NCBI GenBank assembly: GCA_963805495.1
Contig: CAWDUQ010000004.1
Location: 62,001-126,000, forward strand
Source: DAHUXD01 sp963805495
GTDB taxonomy: Bacteria; Acidobacteriota; Thermoanaerobaculia; UBA5066; Gp7-AA6
DNA: 64,000 nucleotides
Direction of reading: 5' to 3'
The position numbers and the translations under genes are program-made. Of the stretch, positions 51,130 through 60,012 are shown piece after piece. Below the pieces are notes generated by a model that did no database searches, was not told where the DNA came from, and worked only from the letters and a program-made list of their open reading frames with translations. Each line of letters begins with the position of its first letter. The first letter of the stretch is position 1.

Positions 51130-51168
51130 GAAGAAAATGAGGGCCGCCAGCCTTCGTTTTGGCGGGCC
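51130..51168 (-). terminator. Candidate terminator after the partner-switching operon
   Basis: On the minus strand GGCCCGCCA, a 10-nt loop, then TGGCGGCC with one bulged base, followed by CTCATTTTCTTCC. The T-run is interrupted. The rest of the 51070-51274 gap shows nothing clear. Confidence 0.4.
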
Positions 51169-51274
51169 CGCGCACCGCACCCGAACGGCGTACCGTCGGT
51201 CGGTCGCGGCGCCGTCGAAAGTTTCAAACGCCGGAGTATCAGACTTTGGACGCCGCGGACGGGACCCGACGGCC

Positions 51275-52432
51275 TCAGAGTCTCCGCACGGAAAGGAGCG
51301 TGAGGTCGTCTCCGGGATCGACTCCCTCCTCGTGTGTCCGCACCGCTCCGACGATGTCGTCCAGGGCCTGGCGCGCAGATCGCGGAACCTCGTCGAGGAG
51401 CCGGAGGATCGTGGCTTCGCCGAAGAGCGCGCCGGACGGCGAGCGGGCCTCCGAGGCGCCGTCGGTAAACGCGAGGAGAAGGTCGCCCCGTCCGATCTCG
51501 ACGGTGCGCGCCGAGTACTCCATCCCGGGAAGGGCGCCGACGGCGGGGCCGGTCGGGGAAAGCCGCTCGATCGCCCCGGCGGCTCTGCGGAGGACCGGCG
51601 GCTCGTGCCCGCCGTTGACCCAGGCGAGCGCGCCCGACGCGGGATCGAGGATCCCGAAGAAGATGGTCGCGAACATGTTCGAGCGGCCGTGCGTGCGGGC
51701 GATGTAGTCGTTCGTCAGGGCCACGATGCTGCGCGCCGCGGGCGCCGCCGGGGTGCCCGCGCCGTGGAGCTCGGCGTGGGAGCGCAGGAGGCTTCGGAAG
51801 AGGGCCATGAAGAGCGCGGCCCCGACGCCCTTGTCGCAGACGTCGCCGACGACGAGGGCGACACGCCCGTCCTCGAGCGCGAAGGCGTCGTAGAAGTCGC
51901 CCGCGACCTGGCGCGCCGGATGAAAGGCCGCGGCGATCTCCCAGCCGTCGGGCTGCGGGAGCGCGTCGGGGAGGAAGTCGCGCTGGATCTGGCGGCCGAT
52001 CTCGAGGTCGCGTTCCAGCGCGCGGGTGTGGAGGCGCTCGGCGTCCTCGAGCCGCTTCTTCTCGAGCGTCGTGGTCACCCGCGCGCGCAGCACGACGGCG
52101 TTGAAGGGCTTCGGCAGGTAGTCCGCGGCGCCGAGCTCGATCGCTCGGGCGACGCTCTCGATCTCGTCGACGGCGGAGATCATGATGACGGGAATCGTGC
52201 GGAGCGCCGCATCCCCGTGCATCTTCTCGAGGACCTCGAACCCGTCCATCTCCGGCATCATGATGTCGAGCAGCACGAGGTCGATCCCGCCCGCGGCCAG
52301 GGCCTCGAGGGCCTCGCGCCCGTTCGCGGCCATCGTGACCTCGTGGCCGAGGGCGCGCAGGCGGCGCTTGAGCAGGTCGCGGTTGACCTCCGTGTCGTCG
52401 ACGACGAGGAGGCGGCCGGGAGGCGCCGTCAC
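51275..52432 (-). CDS. Response regulator with PP2C/SpoIIE phosphatase output (RsbU-like)
   Basis: A 385-aa protein. The N-terminal receiver has the acidic pair Asp12-Asp13 and phosphoacceptor Asp56 in LLDIMMPEMDG, then the conserved Ser and Lys (MISAVDE, LPKPFNA). A linker coiled-coil (VTTTLEKKRLEDAERLHTRALERDLEIGRQ) leads to a SpoIIE-type phosphatase domain (about 175-385) with FLPDALPQPDGWE, metal Asp residues in AGDFYDAF and VVGDVCDKG, and DDLTLL. It should dephosphorylate the STAS antagonist encoded upstream, when activated by phosphorylation. The GTG start overlaps the patatin gene stop by 4 nt. Confidence 0.95.
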   Translation of the reverse strand: MTAPPGRLLVVDDTEVNRDLLKRRLRALGHEVTMAANGREALEALAAGGIDLVLLDIMMPEMDGFEVLEKMHGDAALRTIPVIMISAVDEIESVARAIELGAADYLPKPFNAVVLRARVTTTLEKKRLEDAERLHTRALERDLEIGRQIQRDFLPDALPQPDGWEIAAAFHPARQVAGDFYDAFALEDGRVALVVGDVCDKGVGAALFMALFRSLLRSHAELHGAGTPAAPAARSIVALTNDYIARTHGRSNMFATIFFGILDPASGALAWVNGGHEPPVLRRAAGAIERLSPTGPAVGALPGMEYSARTVEIGRGDLLLAFTDGASEARSPSGALFGEATILRLLDEVPRSARQALDDIVGAVRTHEEGVDPGDDLTLLSVRRL

Positions 52433-53298
52433 GCGCCCCGCGGCGCGAGGAGCTGGCGGAGATAGGGGATCTGCTTCTCGGCCGCGCGCGCGCCCTCCTC
52501 GATGACGTAGGGAATCCTGTCGGTGTCGAAGAGGTGAATCTTGTGCTCGAACTGCGGGATGATCGGGAGGATCTCGTGGTGGTGCGCGAGATTGTGGAAG
52601 GCGTAGTTGGCCTTGAGCAGGTTGTTCGACGTGATCGACGAGAGCTGGAAGGCGAAGCGCATCACGCTCGAGATCCGCGTCTGATACGGGCTCTCGAAGC
52701 CCATGGTGATGATGACGTCGGCGCCCTCCTTGATGGCGACGCCGATCGGCATCGGGTCGGAGAGGAACCCGTCGACGAACGTCCGGTCGCCGATCTTCCA
52801 CGGCTGGAAGATGTAGGGGATGGCGATCGAGGCGCGGATCGCGTCGACCACGCCGCCCTTCGAGAAGACGACCTGCTCGCCGGTGAAGAAATCCGTCGCG
52901 GTCAGGTGCAGGGGGATCTTCGCGTCCTCGAAGCGGGCCTCGCCGAAGCCCCGACGCAGCCGCTCGAGCACGAGGCGGTCGTCGACGAGTCCGAACCGCT
53001 CGTCGAATCGGAAGAGCTTCGGGAGCATCGCGGAGAGCAGCGCGCGGGTGTTCCGCTTCTGCGTGATCTCCCTGGTCCAGAGTTCGCGGGTCTTGGCCTC
53101 GGCGTCCGCGAGGTCGTGACCCATCGCGACGAAGGCCGCATAGAGCGCGCCGCCGCTGCAACCGACGACCATGTCGATCGGGATCCGCTCGCGCTGGAGG
53201 ACCTTGAAGAGCCCCAGCGCGGCGGCGCATTTGACCGACCCGGAGCCGATCACGACCGCGACCCGAATGCGCGAACGCGGGGGTGGGGCGGCGCTCAC
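52429..53298 (-). CDS. Patatin-like phospholipase inside a partner-switching operon
   Basis: A 289-aa patatin/RssA-type protein. Nucleophile Ser48 lies in VGCSGGA (GxSxG) and the dyad Asp176 in FVDGFLSDP, with the SIAIPYIFQPW and DAIRASIAIP blocks of the NTE/RssA group. The N-terminal oxyanion motif is GSGSVKCAAALG, more like RssA than plant patatins. Such enzymes hydrolyse acyl chains from phospholipids or related esters. Its start overlaps the STAS gene stop, and its end overlaps the phosphatase start, both by 4 nt, so it is translated as part of the signalling cassette. A regulated membrane-lipid output is my inference. Confidence 0.93.
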   Translation of the reverse strand: MSAAPPPRSRIRVAVVIGSGSVKCAAALGLFKVLQRERIPIDMVVGCSGGALYAAFVAMGHDLADAEAKTRELWTREITQKRNTRALLSAMLPKLFRFDERFGLVDDRLVLERLRRGFGEARFEDAKIPLHLTATDFFTGEQVVFSKGGVVDAIRASIAIPYIFQPWKIGDRTFVDGFLSDPMPIGVAIKEGADVIITMGFESPYQTRISSVMRFAFQLSSITSNNLLKANYAFHNLAHHHEILPIIPQFEHKIHLFDTDRIPYVIEEGARAAEKQIPYLRQLLAPRGA

Positions 53299-53642
53299 GC
53301 GCCCTGGGCCGGGAAGCTCGCCACGGCCTCGTCGATCCCGCCGAAGACCTTCAGGATGCCCGTGAAGCCGGCGAGGTCGAGCACGCGCCAGACGTCCGGC
53401 TGGACCGCGGCGAGGCGGAGGTCCCCGCCTCGCTGGCGCGTTTCCTTGACCGTCTCGAGCAGCGCGCGCAGCCCGGCGCTCGAGGTGTACTCGACGCCCG
53501 AGAAGTCTCCGACGATCCGGATGAAGCCTCCGGCCACCTCTTCGCGAAACGACGCGACCAGGGCCGGAGCGGTCGATCCGTCGACGCTCCCGGCGATCGC
53601 GATGACCGTGACGTGCGCGCGGCGTTCCACGCGGATGTTCAT
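53295..53642 (-). CDS. STAS-domain anti-sigma-factor antagonist (RsbV/SpoIIAA-like)
   Basis: A 115-aa single STAS domain, from ATG 53642 after AAGAGGAG. It has the fold pattern VTVIAIAGSVDGSTAPAL, GFIRIVGDFSGVEYTSSAGLRALL, and LRLAAVQPDVWRVLDLAGF. The TSSAGL motif (Ser54/Ser55) is the usual phosphorylation region for the cognate RsbW-type kinase. It would bind the kinase encoded upstream when unphosphorylated and be reset by the PP2C phosphatase downstream. Both gene ends overlap neighbours by 4 nt. Confidence 0.95.
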   Translation of the reverse strand: MNIRVERRAHVTVIAIAGSVDGSTAPALVASFREEVAGGFIRIVGDFSGVEYTSSAGLRALLETVKETRQRGGDLRLAAVQPDVWRVLDLAGFTGILKVFGGIDEAVASFPAQGA

Positions 53643-54058
53643 GGGCGATGGCTCCTCTTGACCAGCGTCAGGCGGTTCCCCCCCGACGGATCCGGTCCGT
53701 AATCTATCTCGTCCACCGACTTCCGGATAAGGTGCCAGCCGAGACCGCCGATGCGGCGCTCCTTCCAGTCCGAGGACAGGTCGGGGGGCGGAACGTCCGA
53801 CGGATGGAAGGAGCGTCCGCGGTCGACGATGGTCACGCGGACGCCCGTCCCGTCGGCCTCGCAGGCGAGGACGATCGTCTCGCCGGGTCGGCCCGCGTAC
53901 CCGTGCTCGATGATGTTCGTGCACGCCTCGTCCACGGCGAGTTTCAGGTCGAAGCTGGCCGAAGCGTCGACTCCGGCCTGCCGGCAGGCTTCCTCGACGA
54001 ACGCGCGCACCGCCTCGAGGCTCTCGAGGCGCGCCGCGACCGACGTCTCGGTGCGCAT
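53639..54058 (-). CDS. RsbW-like anti-sigma regulatory Ser/Thr kinase (GHKL fold)
   Basis: A 139-aa single HATPase domain starting at ATG 54058. The N-box is LAVDEACTNIIEHGY, the G1 box TIVDRGRSFHPSD and the G2 region GGLGWHLI, all typical of RsbW/SpoIIAB-type kinases. It should phosphorylate the STAS protein and bind a second partner, classically a sigma factor. No sigma factor is in this operon, so the target is either elsewhere or non-sigma. The ATG lies 4 bases after the receiver gene stop and its own stop overlaps the STAS gene start. Confidence 0.94.
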   Translation of the reverse strand: MRTETSVAARLESLEAVRAFVEEACRQAGVDASASFDLKLAVDEACTNIIEHGYAGRPGETIVLACEADGTGVRVTIVDRGRSFHPSDVPPPDLSSDWKERRIGGLGWHLIRKSVDEIDYGPDPSGGNRLTLVKRSHRP

Positions 54059-54062
54059 GGCG

Positions 54063-54440
54063 TCAGGGGCGGGGCGCGCGCCGCAGGAGCGCCTCGATCT
54101 TCCCCAGGAGGCGCGGAAGCTCGACGGGCTTGGTGTCGAAGTCATCGCAACCGGCCACGCGCGCCCGGGCCTCGTCCTCGGCCATCGCGTGCGCGGACAG
54201 TCCGATGACGGGGATGTCCGCCGTGCCCCGCTCGGCCTTGATCCGCCGGGTCGCCTCCCATCCGTCGAGCACGGGCAACGCGAGGTCCATGAGGATCAGG
54301 TCGGGTCCCTCGGTCGTCGCCTTCGCGACACCTTCCTCGCCGTCCCCGGCGATCGCGACCTCGTAGCCGCGCTTCTCGAGGCGCCGCGAGAGCATGTCGC
54401 GGGAGAGCTCGTTGTCTTCGACGATGAGTATGCGTGCCAG
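54063..54440 (-). CDS. Single-domain response regulator, apparent CUG start
   Basis: A 125-aa receiver. Starting at the first ATG (54395) would delete beta-strand 1 and the acidic pocket. Reading back in frame gives ARILIVEDNELSRD (Glu8, Asp9) preceded by CTG at 54440, with GGAG five bases upstream. CUG therefore looks like the real start, where homologues have ATG. Phosphoacceptor Asp52 is in LILMDLALPVLDGW; the conserved Ser (IGLSAHAM) and Lys (DFDTKPVEL) follow. It is of the CheY-like stand-alone type and would receive phosphate from the histidine kinase encoded 8 bp upstream. Confidence 0.88.
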   Translation of the reverse strand: MARILIVEDNELSRDMLSRRLEKRGYEVAIAGDGEEGVAKATTEGPDLILMDLALPVLDGWEATRRIKAERGTADIPVIGLSAHAMAEDEARARVAGCDDFDTKPVELPRLLGKIEALLRRAPRP

Positions 54441-54448
54441 GGGTGCTC

Positions 54449-56233
54449 CTACGCCGCCGCCCCGGGCCGGCGTCGCGCGAGGACGCCGGCCATCCGGTCG
54501 AGGTCGATGGGCTTGACGAAATAGTCGGCGGCGCCGAGCGAGAGTCCCCGGCTTCGGTCGTCGACGACGGTGACGACCACGACCGGCGTGCGGCGCAGGG
54601 CGGCGTCGGCGCGCAAGTCCTCGAGGAGCTTCCAGCCGTCGGTGTCGGGCAGCACGACGTCGAGGGTGATGACCTCGGGCCGATTCTCGGACGCGAGGCG
54701 CATGCCCTCGGCTCCGGTCGTCGAGATCGCGACATCGAATCCCTCCCGGGCGCCGAGACGAGCCATCAGCTCGCCGACGGCGGGATCGGAATCGATCACG
54801 AGGACGAGCGGGCGCGGCCGCTGGGCGGCCGGGCCGCCCGGCGGGAGCTTGACGCCCGCGAGCGTCGAGATTCGCACGGAGGTTGCGTCACCGTCGAAGT
54901 TTTCGATCTCGCCCGGAAGGCGGACCGTGAACGTGCTGCCCCGGCCCGGCACGCTCTCGACCGCGATGTCGCCGCCCATCAACAGGCAGAGCTTGCGCGT
55001 GATCGCGAGGCCGAGCCCGGTGCCGCCGAACTTCTTCGACGTTCCGGCGTCGGCCTGGACGAAGGCCTCGAAGAGCTTCGCCGTTGCCGCCGCCGTCATG
55101 CCGATTCCCGTGTCCGAGACACGGAAGAACACCCAGTTGCCGGCCGGGCCGACCTCGCGGCGCACGTCGAGGGTCACGAGGCCCCCCTCGGTGAACTTGC
55201 CCGCGTTCGAGAGGAGGTTCAGCAGCACCTGGCGAACCTTGGTTGCGTCCTCGCGGATGCTTCCGAGGCCGTCGGGGCAGTGAACCTCGAGACGGTTGCC
55301 CTTTTTCTCGATGAGGGGCCGGGCGGTCTCGACCGCCTCCCGCACCGCCCCCGCCACCTCGAAGGTTTCGAGGTAGAGGCGCATCTTCCCGGCCTCGACC
55401 TTGGAGAGATCGAGAACGTCGTTGATCAGGCCGAGCAGGTGCCGCCCGGCCGTCAGGATCTTCTTGAGGTCGGCCAGCTGATCGGCGTTGCCCGCGGCCT
55501 CGGCGTCCTCCGAGAGCATTTCGCTGTATCCGAGGATGGCGTTCAAGGGGGTGCGCAGCTCGTGGCTCATGTTGGCCAGGAACGCGCTCTTGGCCTGGCT
55601 CGCCTGCTTCGCGGCCTCGTTGGCCTCGAGCGCCGACTGAAGCGCGCTCTCGGTGACGGCGTACTGCTCCTGGATGCGCTCGTTCTGGGCAGCCAGCTCC
55701 TTTTTCGCCGCGAGCCAGCGGCGCGTCTGGACGTGGGAGTAGTAGCCGAAGATCGACGTGAAGGAAAACGTCCCGAGCACCGAGAGGATCGTGGTGATGA
55801 CCGAGGCACTCGTGTCGACGTGGAACCCCATGAACGATCCGACGAAGAGCATGCCAGCGCAGACGGCGCCGGCCGCCCAGATGGCGAACCGGACGCCGCC
55901 GATCGAGAGGCAGGCCGCGATGATTGCCGTGATCATCATGATGCTCGGCAGCGGGCAGAAGCTCATGCCGCCCGCCCAGCAGCCGAGGAGGAAAGAGTCG
56001 AAGAGAAGGTTGCGGCGTTCCGCGGCCCGGCTGTCCGGCGAGATGCGGGCCGCGACGTAGAGCAGCTGCGGCCAGACGAGCCCCGTGAATCCGATCGCCG
56101 TCCAGAGCCAGAAGCTCTTCGGGTAGTCCCAGAAATAGGACAGGACCACGAAAGCGACGATGAGCATCGCCGGGACGCGGACGCGATAATCGAGGGCGAC
56201 GAGGGGGTGGAGTTCGCGGCGCTTGGCGTCCAT
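54449..56233 (-). CDS. Hybrid sensor histidine kinase with MASE2-like membrane domain
   Basis: A 594-aa protein. Residues 15-165 hold about five membrane helices and resemble the MASE2 sensor domain (RVRVPAMLIVAFVVLSYFW). A coiled coil leads to the HisKA dimer with His224 in NMSHELRTPLNAILGYSE. The ATPase domain has VLLNLLSNAGKFTEGG, FRVSDTGIGM and KFGGTGLGLAIT. A C-terminal receiver follows with Asp525 in ITLDVVLPDTDGW and Lys in YFVKPID. It is the first gene of the operon and would phosphorylate its own receiver, the stand-alone receiver, and possibly the receiver-phosphatase. It links membrane sensing to partner switching. Confidence 0.95.
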   Translation of the reverse strand: MDAKRRELHPLVALDYRVRVPAMLIVAFVVLSYFWDYPKSFWLWTAIGFTGLVWPQLLYVAARISPDSRAAERRNLLFDSFLLGCWAGGMSFCPLPSIMMITAIIAACLSIGGVRFAIWAAGAVCAGMLFVGSFMGFHVDTSASVITTILSVLGTFSFTSIFGYYSHVQTRRWLAAKKELAAQNERIQEQYAVTESALQSALEANEAAKQASQAKSAFLANMSHELRTPLNAILGYSEMLSEDAEAAGNADQLADLKKILTAGRHLLGLINDVLDLSKVEAGKMRLYLETFEVAGAVREAVETARPLIEKKGNRLEVHCPDGLGSIREDATKVRQVLLNLLSNAGKFTEGGLVTLDVRREVGPAGNWVFFRVSDTGIGMTAAATAKLFEAFVQADAGTSKKFGGTGLGLAITRKLCLLMGGDIAVESVPGRGSTFTVRLPGEIENFDGDATSVRISTLAGVKLPPGGPAAQRPRPLVLVIDSDPAVGELMARLGAREGFDVAISTTGAEGMRLASENRPEVITLDVVLPDTDGWKLLEDLRADAALRRTPVVVVTVVDDRSRGLSLGAADYFVKPIDLDRMAGVLARRRPGAAA

Positions 56234-56284
56234 CGGCGGGCGGCGGGCAGTCTACCAAAGCGATAGGATTCGCGAGGAACGCTC

Positions 56285-57436
56285 ATGGCCCACTCGCGCC
56301 GCCGCTTCCTCCGTCACGCGGCCACCGCCGCCTCCGCCACGTGCGTGGCCCCGCGAATCCTCGCGCGGCCCGCGGCATCGAAGGACAATGCCATGCAATC
56401 CTCCGAGGCGATCGAAGCGGCACTGAGTCTCCTGGCGCCGACCGGGCCCGAGTACCACGGTGGCCTCGCCAACCACGGTCCGATGGCGGCCGAGGCCCTC
56501 GTCGCGCTCGAGCGCCCCGACGCGGTGGTCCCGTGGGTCGAGATGTACCGGAAGCGCCTCAACGATCACCCCGCCGGGGCGAGCCGCATCGACCCGGCGG
56601 CATGGCGCGAGGCGCTCGGCGTTCAGGGACGGGTCGGCGACTGGATCGCCTTCTTCCGCCGCGAGCTCGCCGAGCACCCCTGGAAGGAGGTGCTCGCGGT
56701 TTGGACCGCACGCTTCTCTCCCGGCGTCGTCGCGGCGGCCTTCCACGGCGCGATCCGCACGTCGCACGCGGTGCGGAGCCTCGAGGCCGCCGAGAGCCCG
56801 GCACGGGTCCGGGAGCTCGCCGAGGGGCTCGGCTACTGGGCGGCCACGTACAACGCGCTGCCGGAGGCGGCGGTTCCTCATCGGCCGCCCGCGGGGCGCC
56901 GACCCTCGCAGGCGATCGCCGGGGTCCCGGAGCTTCCGCCCGGGCGCCGCGTCTTTCACGGCAACATCACCGATCGGCTGGCGCCGCTCGACGCCTTTCC
57001 GCCGTTTGCGTCCGTTGCCGACGCGGTCGATCCGTCGGGTGACGCGTCGGCTTTCCTCTCGGACCTGACGGCGACTTTCGCGGCTGTGTACCTGGCGAGC
57101 GTTCCACCGGGCAGCACGATCACGTTCATCCACGGCGTCACGGGGCCGGCAGCGGTCCGGACGCTGCTGCCCTACGTGTCGGCCGATGAGCGACGCCGGC
57201 TGCTCCGCTACACGTGGCAGGCCTGCGCCTCGTTCGCGTCGGCGAACGGGTTCAGGGCGACGCCCGCCGAAGCCGTTGGCGCATTGCCGTCCCGCGTCGA
57301 GCTCGCCGATCGCGCGATCGCGACCAGCGACGAGCACGCGATCAAGTTCACCGAGGCATGCTTCCGCGAGCACGCGCTGAATCCGAATCCGGTCTACATC
57401 TGGGCCGCGAGGGACGGCGTCGCCCGACTGGGCTGA
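56285..57436 (+). CDS. Questin-oxidase-like protein with Tat-type signal
   Basis: A 383-aa protein with a twin-arginine leader (SRRRFLRHAATAASAT) suggesting export of a folded protein. The body resembles the questin oxidase-like family (DUF4243): EYHGGLANHGPMAAEALVAL, VVPWVEMYRKRL, and the helical HGAIRTSHAVRSL with its conserved His pair, plus FIHGVTGPAAVRTLLPYV further on. Family members include fungal Baeyer-Villiger-type questin oxidases; the bacterial ones are uncharacterised. The conserved histidines hint at metal or cofactor binding. It is divergent from the histidine kinase gene, 51 bp apart, and convergent with the kinase-propeller gene, 1 bp apart. Confidence 0.85.
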   Translation: MAHSRRRFLRHAATAASATCVAPRILARPAASKDNAMQSSEAIEAALSLLAPTGPEYHGGLANHGPMAAEALVALERPDAVVPWVEMYRKRLNDHPAGASRIDPAAWREALGVQGRVGDWIAFFRRELAEHPWKEVLAVWTARFSPGVVAAAFHGAIRTSHAVRSLEAAESPARVRELAEGLGYWAATYNALPEAAVPHRPPAGRRPSQAIAGVPELPPGRRVFHGNITDRLAPLDAFPPFASVADAVDPSGDASAFLSDLTATFAAVYLASVPPGSTITFIHGVTGPAAVRTLLPYVSADERRRLLRYTWQACASFASANGFRATPAEAVGALPSRVELADRAIATSDEHAIKFTEACFREHALNPNPVYIWAARDGVARLG

Positions 57437-57437
57437 G

Positions 57438-59993
57438 CTACTTCAATCCGGTTGCGAGGTAAAGCTCGTCGAGCGCGCGCCGGTACGAGTACACGTAGGA
57501 GGTGTCGTCCGGGGCGATCAGGATCGGGCCGACCTGCTCGACGCCCGACGGATCGGGAGGCTGGAGCTCCTTCCAGAGCGTACGCCGTCCGGTCCGGATA
57601 TCGACGACATCGACCCGGAGCGGCGGGGCCGAGGGGCGATAGACGAGAATCGAGTTTCCGTCGCCCGTCCATCGCAGCGGAACGTCCTCCGGCTCCACCC
57701 CCGGCACGGGATGGGGCTCGCCCGGCTCGGCCGGGTATATGGCGACGCGCCGGTCCGGACCGGTGGCCGCGATCGACTTTCCGTCCGGCGACACGACATC
57801 GAACAGAAAAGTGACGCCTTCGGGCGAGATGGCGCGCGGCTGGCCGTCGGGAATCTCCTGGACGAAGAGCTGGGAGCCATGTCCCGGCTCGTTGCCCGAG
57901 ATGAGGACCCGGCGCCCGTCCGGGAACCACGTCGCGGACTGGATGTGGACCTCGCTCTTCGGGAGCTGCCTCGGCTCTCCGGTACCCGTCGGCAGAAGCA
58001 CGAGGTGGTCGCCCGGGTCGCGCTTCGTCGTCAGTGCCCAGCGCCCGTCGGGCGAGAAGCCCCACGCGCCGCCCTCGCCGATCCGAACGGCCGGCGAACC
58101 CTCGAGCTTTCGCGTATAGACGCCCTGGGGCTGTATGTTCTGCTCCTCGAAGAGCACGGTCCTGCCGTCGCGGGTCAGGCCCTTGGGAAACGACCAGTTG
58201 AGCCAGGTCAGGTTGTGCTCCTCCCGGTCGCCCGCCGAGAATCCCACGATCTCGCGTCGTGAGGAGTTAGTGCCGAGGAGCACGCGCCCGTCCCTCGCGA
58301 TGTCCTGGATCAGGGCTCCCGGAGAGTTCCAGACGAGCCGGCTCCCTCTCGAAAGGGAGGTTGCCCAGATGCCTCGCCCGCTCGACCAGACCTCGTCTCC
58401 GCGTGGCGACCAGGCGACGCCGCGCAGGGCAAACGGGCCGTCGGCCACGACTTTGCCGGTCGTGTCGATGATCCGGAGATTTCCGTTGTTGTCGCCACGT
58501 AGGGGATGATCGATGAAGGCGATGTGGCGGCCATCCGGCGAGACGCGGATGCTGCTGGCCCATCCCGCTGCGTCGTACAGCACCTTCCCGATCGGATACT
58601 CGATCCGGCTGCGGTTGCCCGATTGGCGCGTCACGGCGAGCTGCGTCCCGTCAGGAGACCAGTCGGCGTCTTCGACGTTTTCGAGAAGCTCCCGCGGCGC
58701 ACCGCCGGCGAGCGGCACCCGCGCCAGGGTCCCGACCGTCTGGTAGCCGAAGAGGTAGTGCCGATCCAGGGAGACCGCGAGCTCGCCGCTCGAGGAGACC
58801 GCCAGAACGTCCGCCTTCGGCAGCCCCAGGGAGCGCGACTCGGGGCTGTCGGCCCGCGTCGTGAAGACGTTCATCGGGAGCCCGTCCCAGGCGGCGCCAT
58901 AGACGATGGTCTGGCCGTCGGGTCCGAAGCGCGCCGAGCGGATCGTCCCGCGCGCGTACGTCAGGCGCGTGAGCTCGACCGGCGGCTGCGCCCGCGGAGT
59001 CGCGAGACCGCGACCGAGAAAGCCCGCCGCGATGCCGACGATGGCCGCCAGCGCCGCGGGAATGGCCCAGCCGCGGCGGCGCGGCTTCGCGGGTTCCGCC
59101 GTCTCGATCGCGCCAGAGACGGAAGTCTCGGTCAGGTGATCGCGGACGCTCTTCAGGTCTCGCGCGAGGTCCCTGGTCGAGGCATAGCGCTCCTCGGGAT
59201 CCTTGGCGAGCAGGCGCTCGACGATCCAGCGTACGGGCGCCGGGGCCCTCGGCGCGAGCTGCGAAAGCGGCTCGGGCTCCTCGCGGATGATTGCGACGAG
59301 CGTCTCGGCGCCGGTCTTCCTCGAGAACGCCTTCTTGCCCGTCGCCATCTCGTAGAGGATCGCCCCGAGCGTGAACTGGTCGGAGTGGTAGTCGACTGGC
59401 TGGCCGCTCGCCTGCTCGGGCGACATGTAGCCGGCGGTGCCCATGACGGTGCCGGGCTGCGTCGGCGCCGCGATCGCGGTCGGGGCGACGGACTCGTCCT
59501 GGGAAGAGGCTTCGGTCAGCTTCGCCAGACCGAAGTCGAGGATCTTCGCGTAGCCGTCCTTCGAGATCATGATGTTTTCGGGCTTCAGGTCCCGGTGAAC
59601 GATGCCGGCGGAGTGAGCCTTGGCGAGGCCCTCGGCGGTCTGGACCGCGACGTCGAGGAGCTTCTTCGTCGACACGGGCTCGCCCGCGACGACGAGCTCG
59701 CGAAGGGTTTTCCCCTCGATGAGCTCCATGGCGATGTAGACGGTCCCGTCGGCCTCGCCGATGTCGTAAATCGTCAGGATGTTGGGGTGATTGAGCGCCG
59801 AGGCCGAGCGCGCTTCCATCTCGAAGCGCTGGCGGCGATTGGGATCGGAGGCGGTGGCGGAAGGCAGGACCTTCACCGCGATCTCGCGCCCGAGCTTGGC
59901 GTCCTTCGCGCGGTAGACCTCACCCATGCCGCCCGCGCCGATCGGCGCGACGATCTCGTAGGGGCCGAGGCGAGCCCCGGGCGAGAGGCTCAT
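57438..59993 (-). CDS. Transmembrane Ser/Thr protein kinase with C-terminal PD40/WD40 propeller, copy 1
   Basis: An 851-aa protein. The kinase domain occupies about residues 10-280: GAGGMGEVYRAKD, Lys41, HRDLKPENIM with catalytic Asp135, DFG at 153-155 and GTAGYMSPEQASGQ. A single membrane helix (WAIPAALAAIVGIAAGFLG) follows near residue 310. The extracytoplasmic part is a TolB-like propeller with repeated SPDG turns. This architecture is common in Acidobacteria-like genomes and implies that an external signal regulates a cytoplasmic kinase. It is a close tandem paralogue of the gene at 60013 with the same order of motifs and a similar spacer before each start. The two probably arose by duplication. 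Confidence 0.96.
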   Translation of the reverse strand: MSLSPGARLGPYEIVAPIGAGGMGEVYRAKDAKLGREIAVKVLPSATASDPNRRQRFEMEARSASALNHPNILTIYDIGEADGTVYIAMELIEGKTLRELVVAGEPVSTKKLLDVAVQTAEGLAKAHSAGIVHRDLKPENIMISKDGYAKILDFGLAKLTEASSQDESVAPTAIAAPTQPGTVMGTAGYMSPEQASGQPVDYHSDQFTLGAILYEMATGKKAFSRKTGAETLVAIIREEPEPLSQLAPRAPAPVRWIVERLLAKDPEERYASTRDLARDLKSVRDHLTETSVSGAIETAEPAKPRRRGWAIPAALAAIVGIAAGFLGRGLATPRAQPPVELTRLTYARGTIRSARFGPDGQTIVYGAAWDGLPMNVFTTRADSPESRSLGLPKADVLAVSSSGELAVSLDRHYLFGYQTVGTLARVPLAGGAPRELLENVEDADWSPDGTQLAVTRQSGNRSRIEYPIGKVLYDAAGWASSIRVSPDGRHIAFIDHPLRGDNNGNLRIIDTTGKVVADGPFALRGVAWSPRGDEVWSSGRGIWATSLSRGSRLVWNSPGALIQDIARDGRVLLGTNSSRREIVGFSAGDREEHNLTWLNWSFPKGLTRDGRTVLFEEQNIQPQGVYTRKLEGSPAVRIGEGGAWGFSPDGRWALTTKRDPGDHLVLLPTGTGEPRQLPKSEVHIQSATWFPDGRRVLISGNEPGHGSQLFVQEIPDGQPRAISPEGVTFLFDVVSPDGKSIAATGPDRRVAIYPAEPGEPHPVPGVEPEDVPLRWTGDGNSILVYRPSAPPLRVDVVDIRTGRRTLWKELQPPDPSGVEQVGPILIAPDDTSYVYSYRRALDELYLATGLK

Positions 59994-60012
59994 GGCGCCT
60001 CCAGCTCCGAAT

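Noticed and set aside
52429..53298. Patatin gene as effector of a CBASS-type antiviral system
   Set aside because: No CD-NTase, no Cap2/Cap3-type genes and no TIR or HORMA protein in the window; neighbours are partner-switching signalling genes instead.
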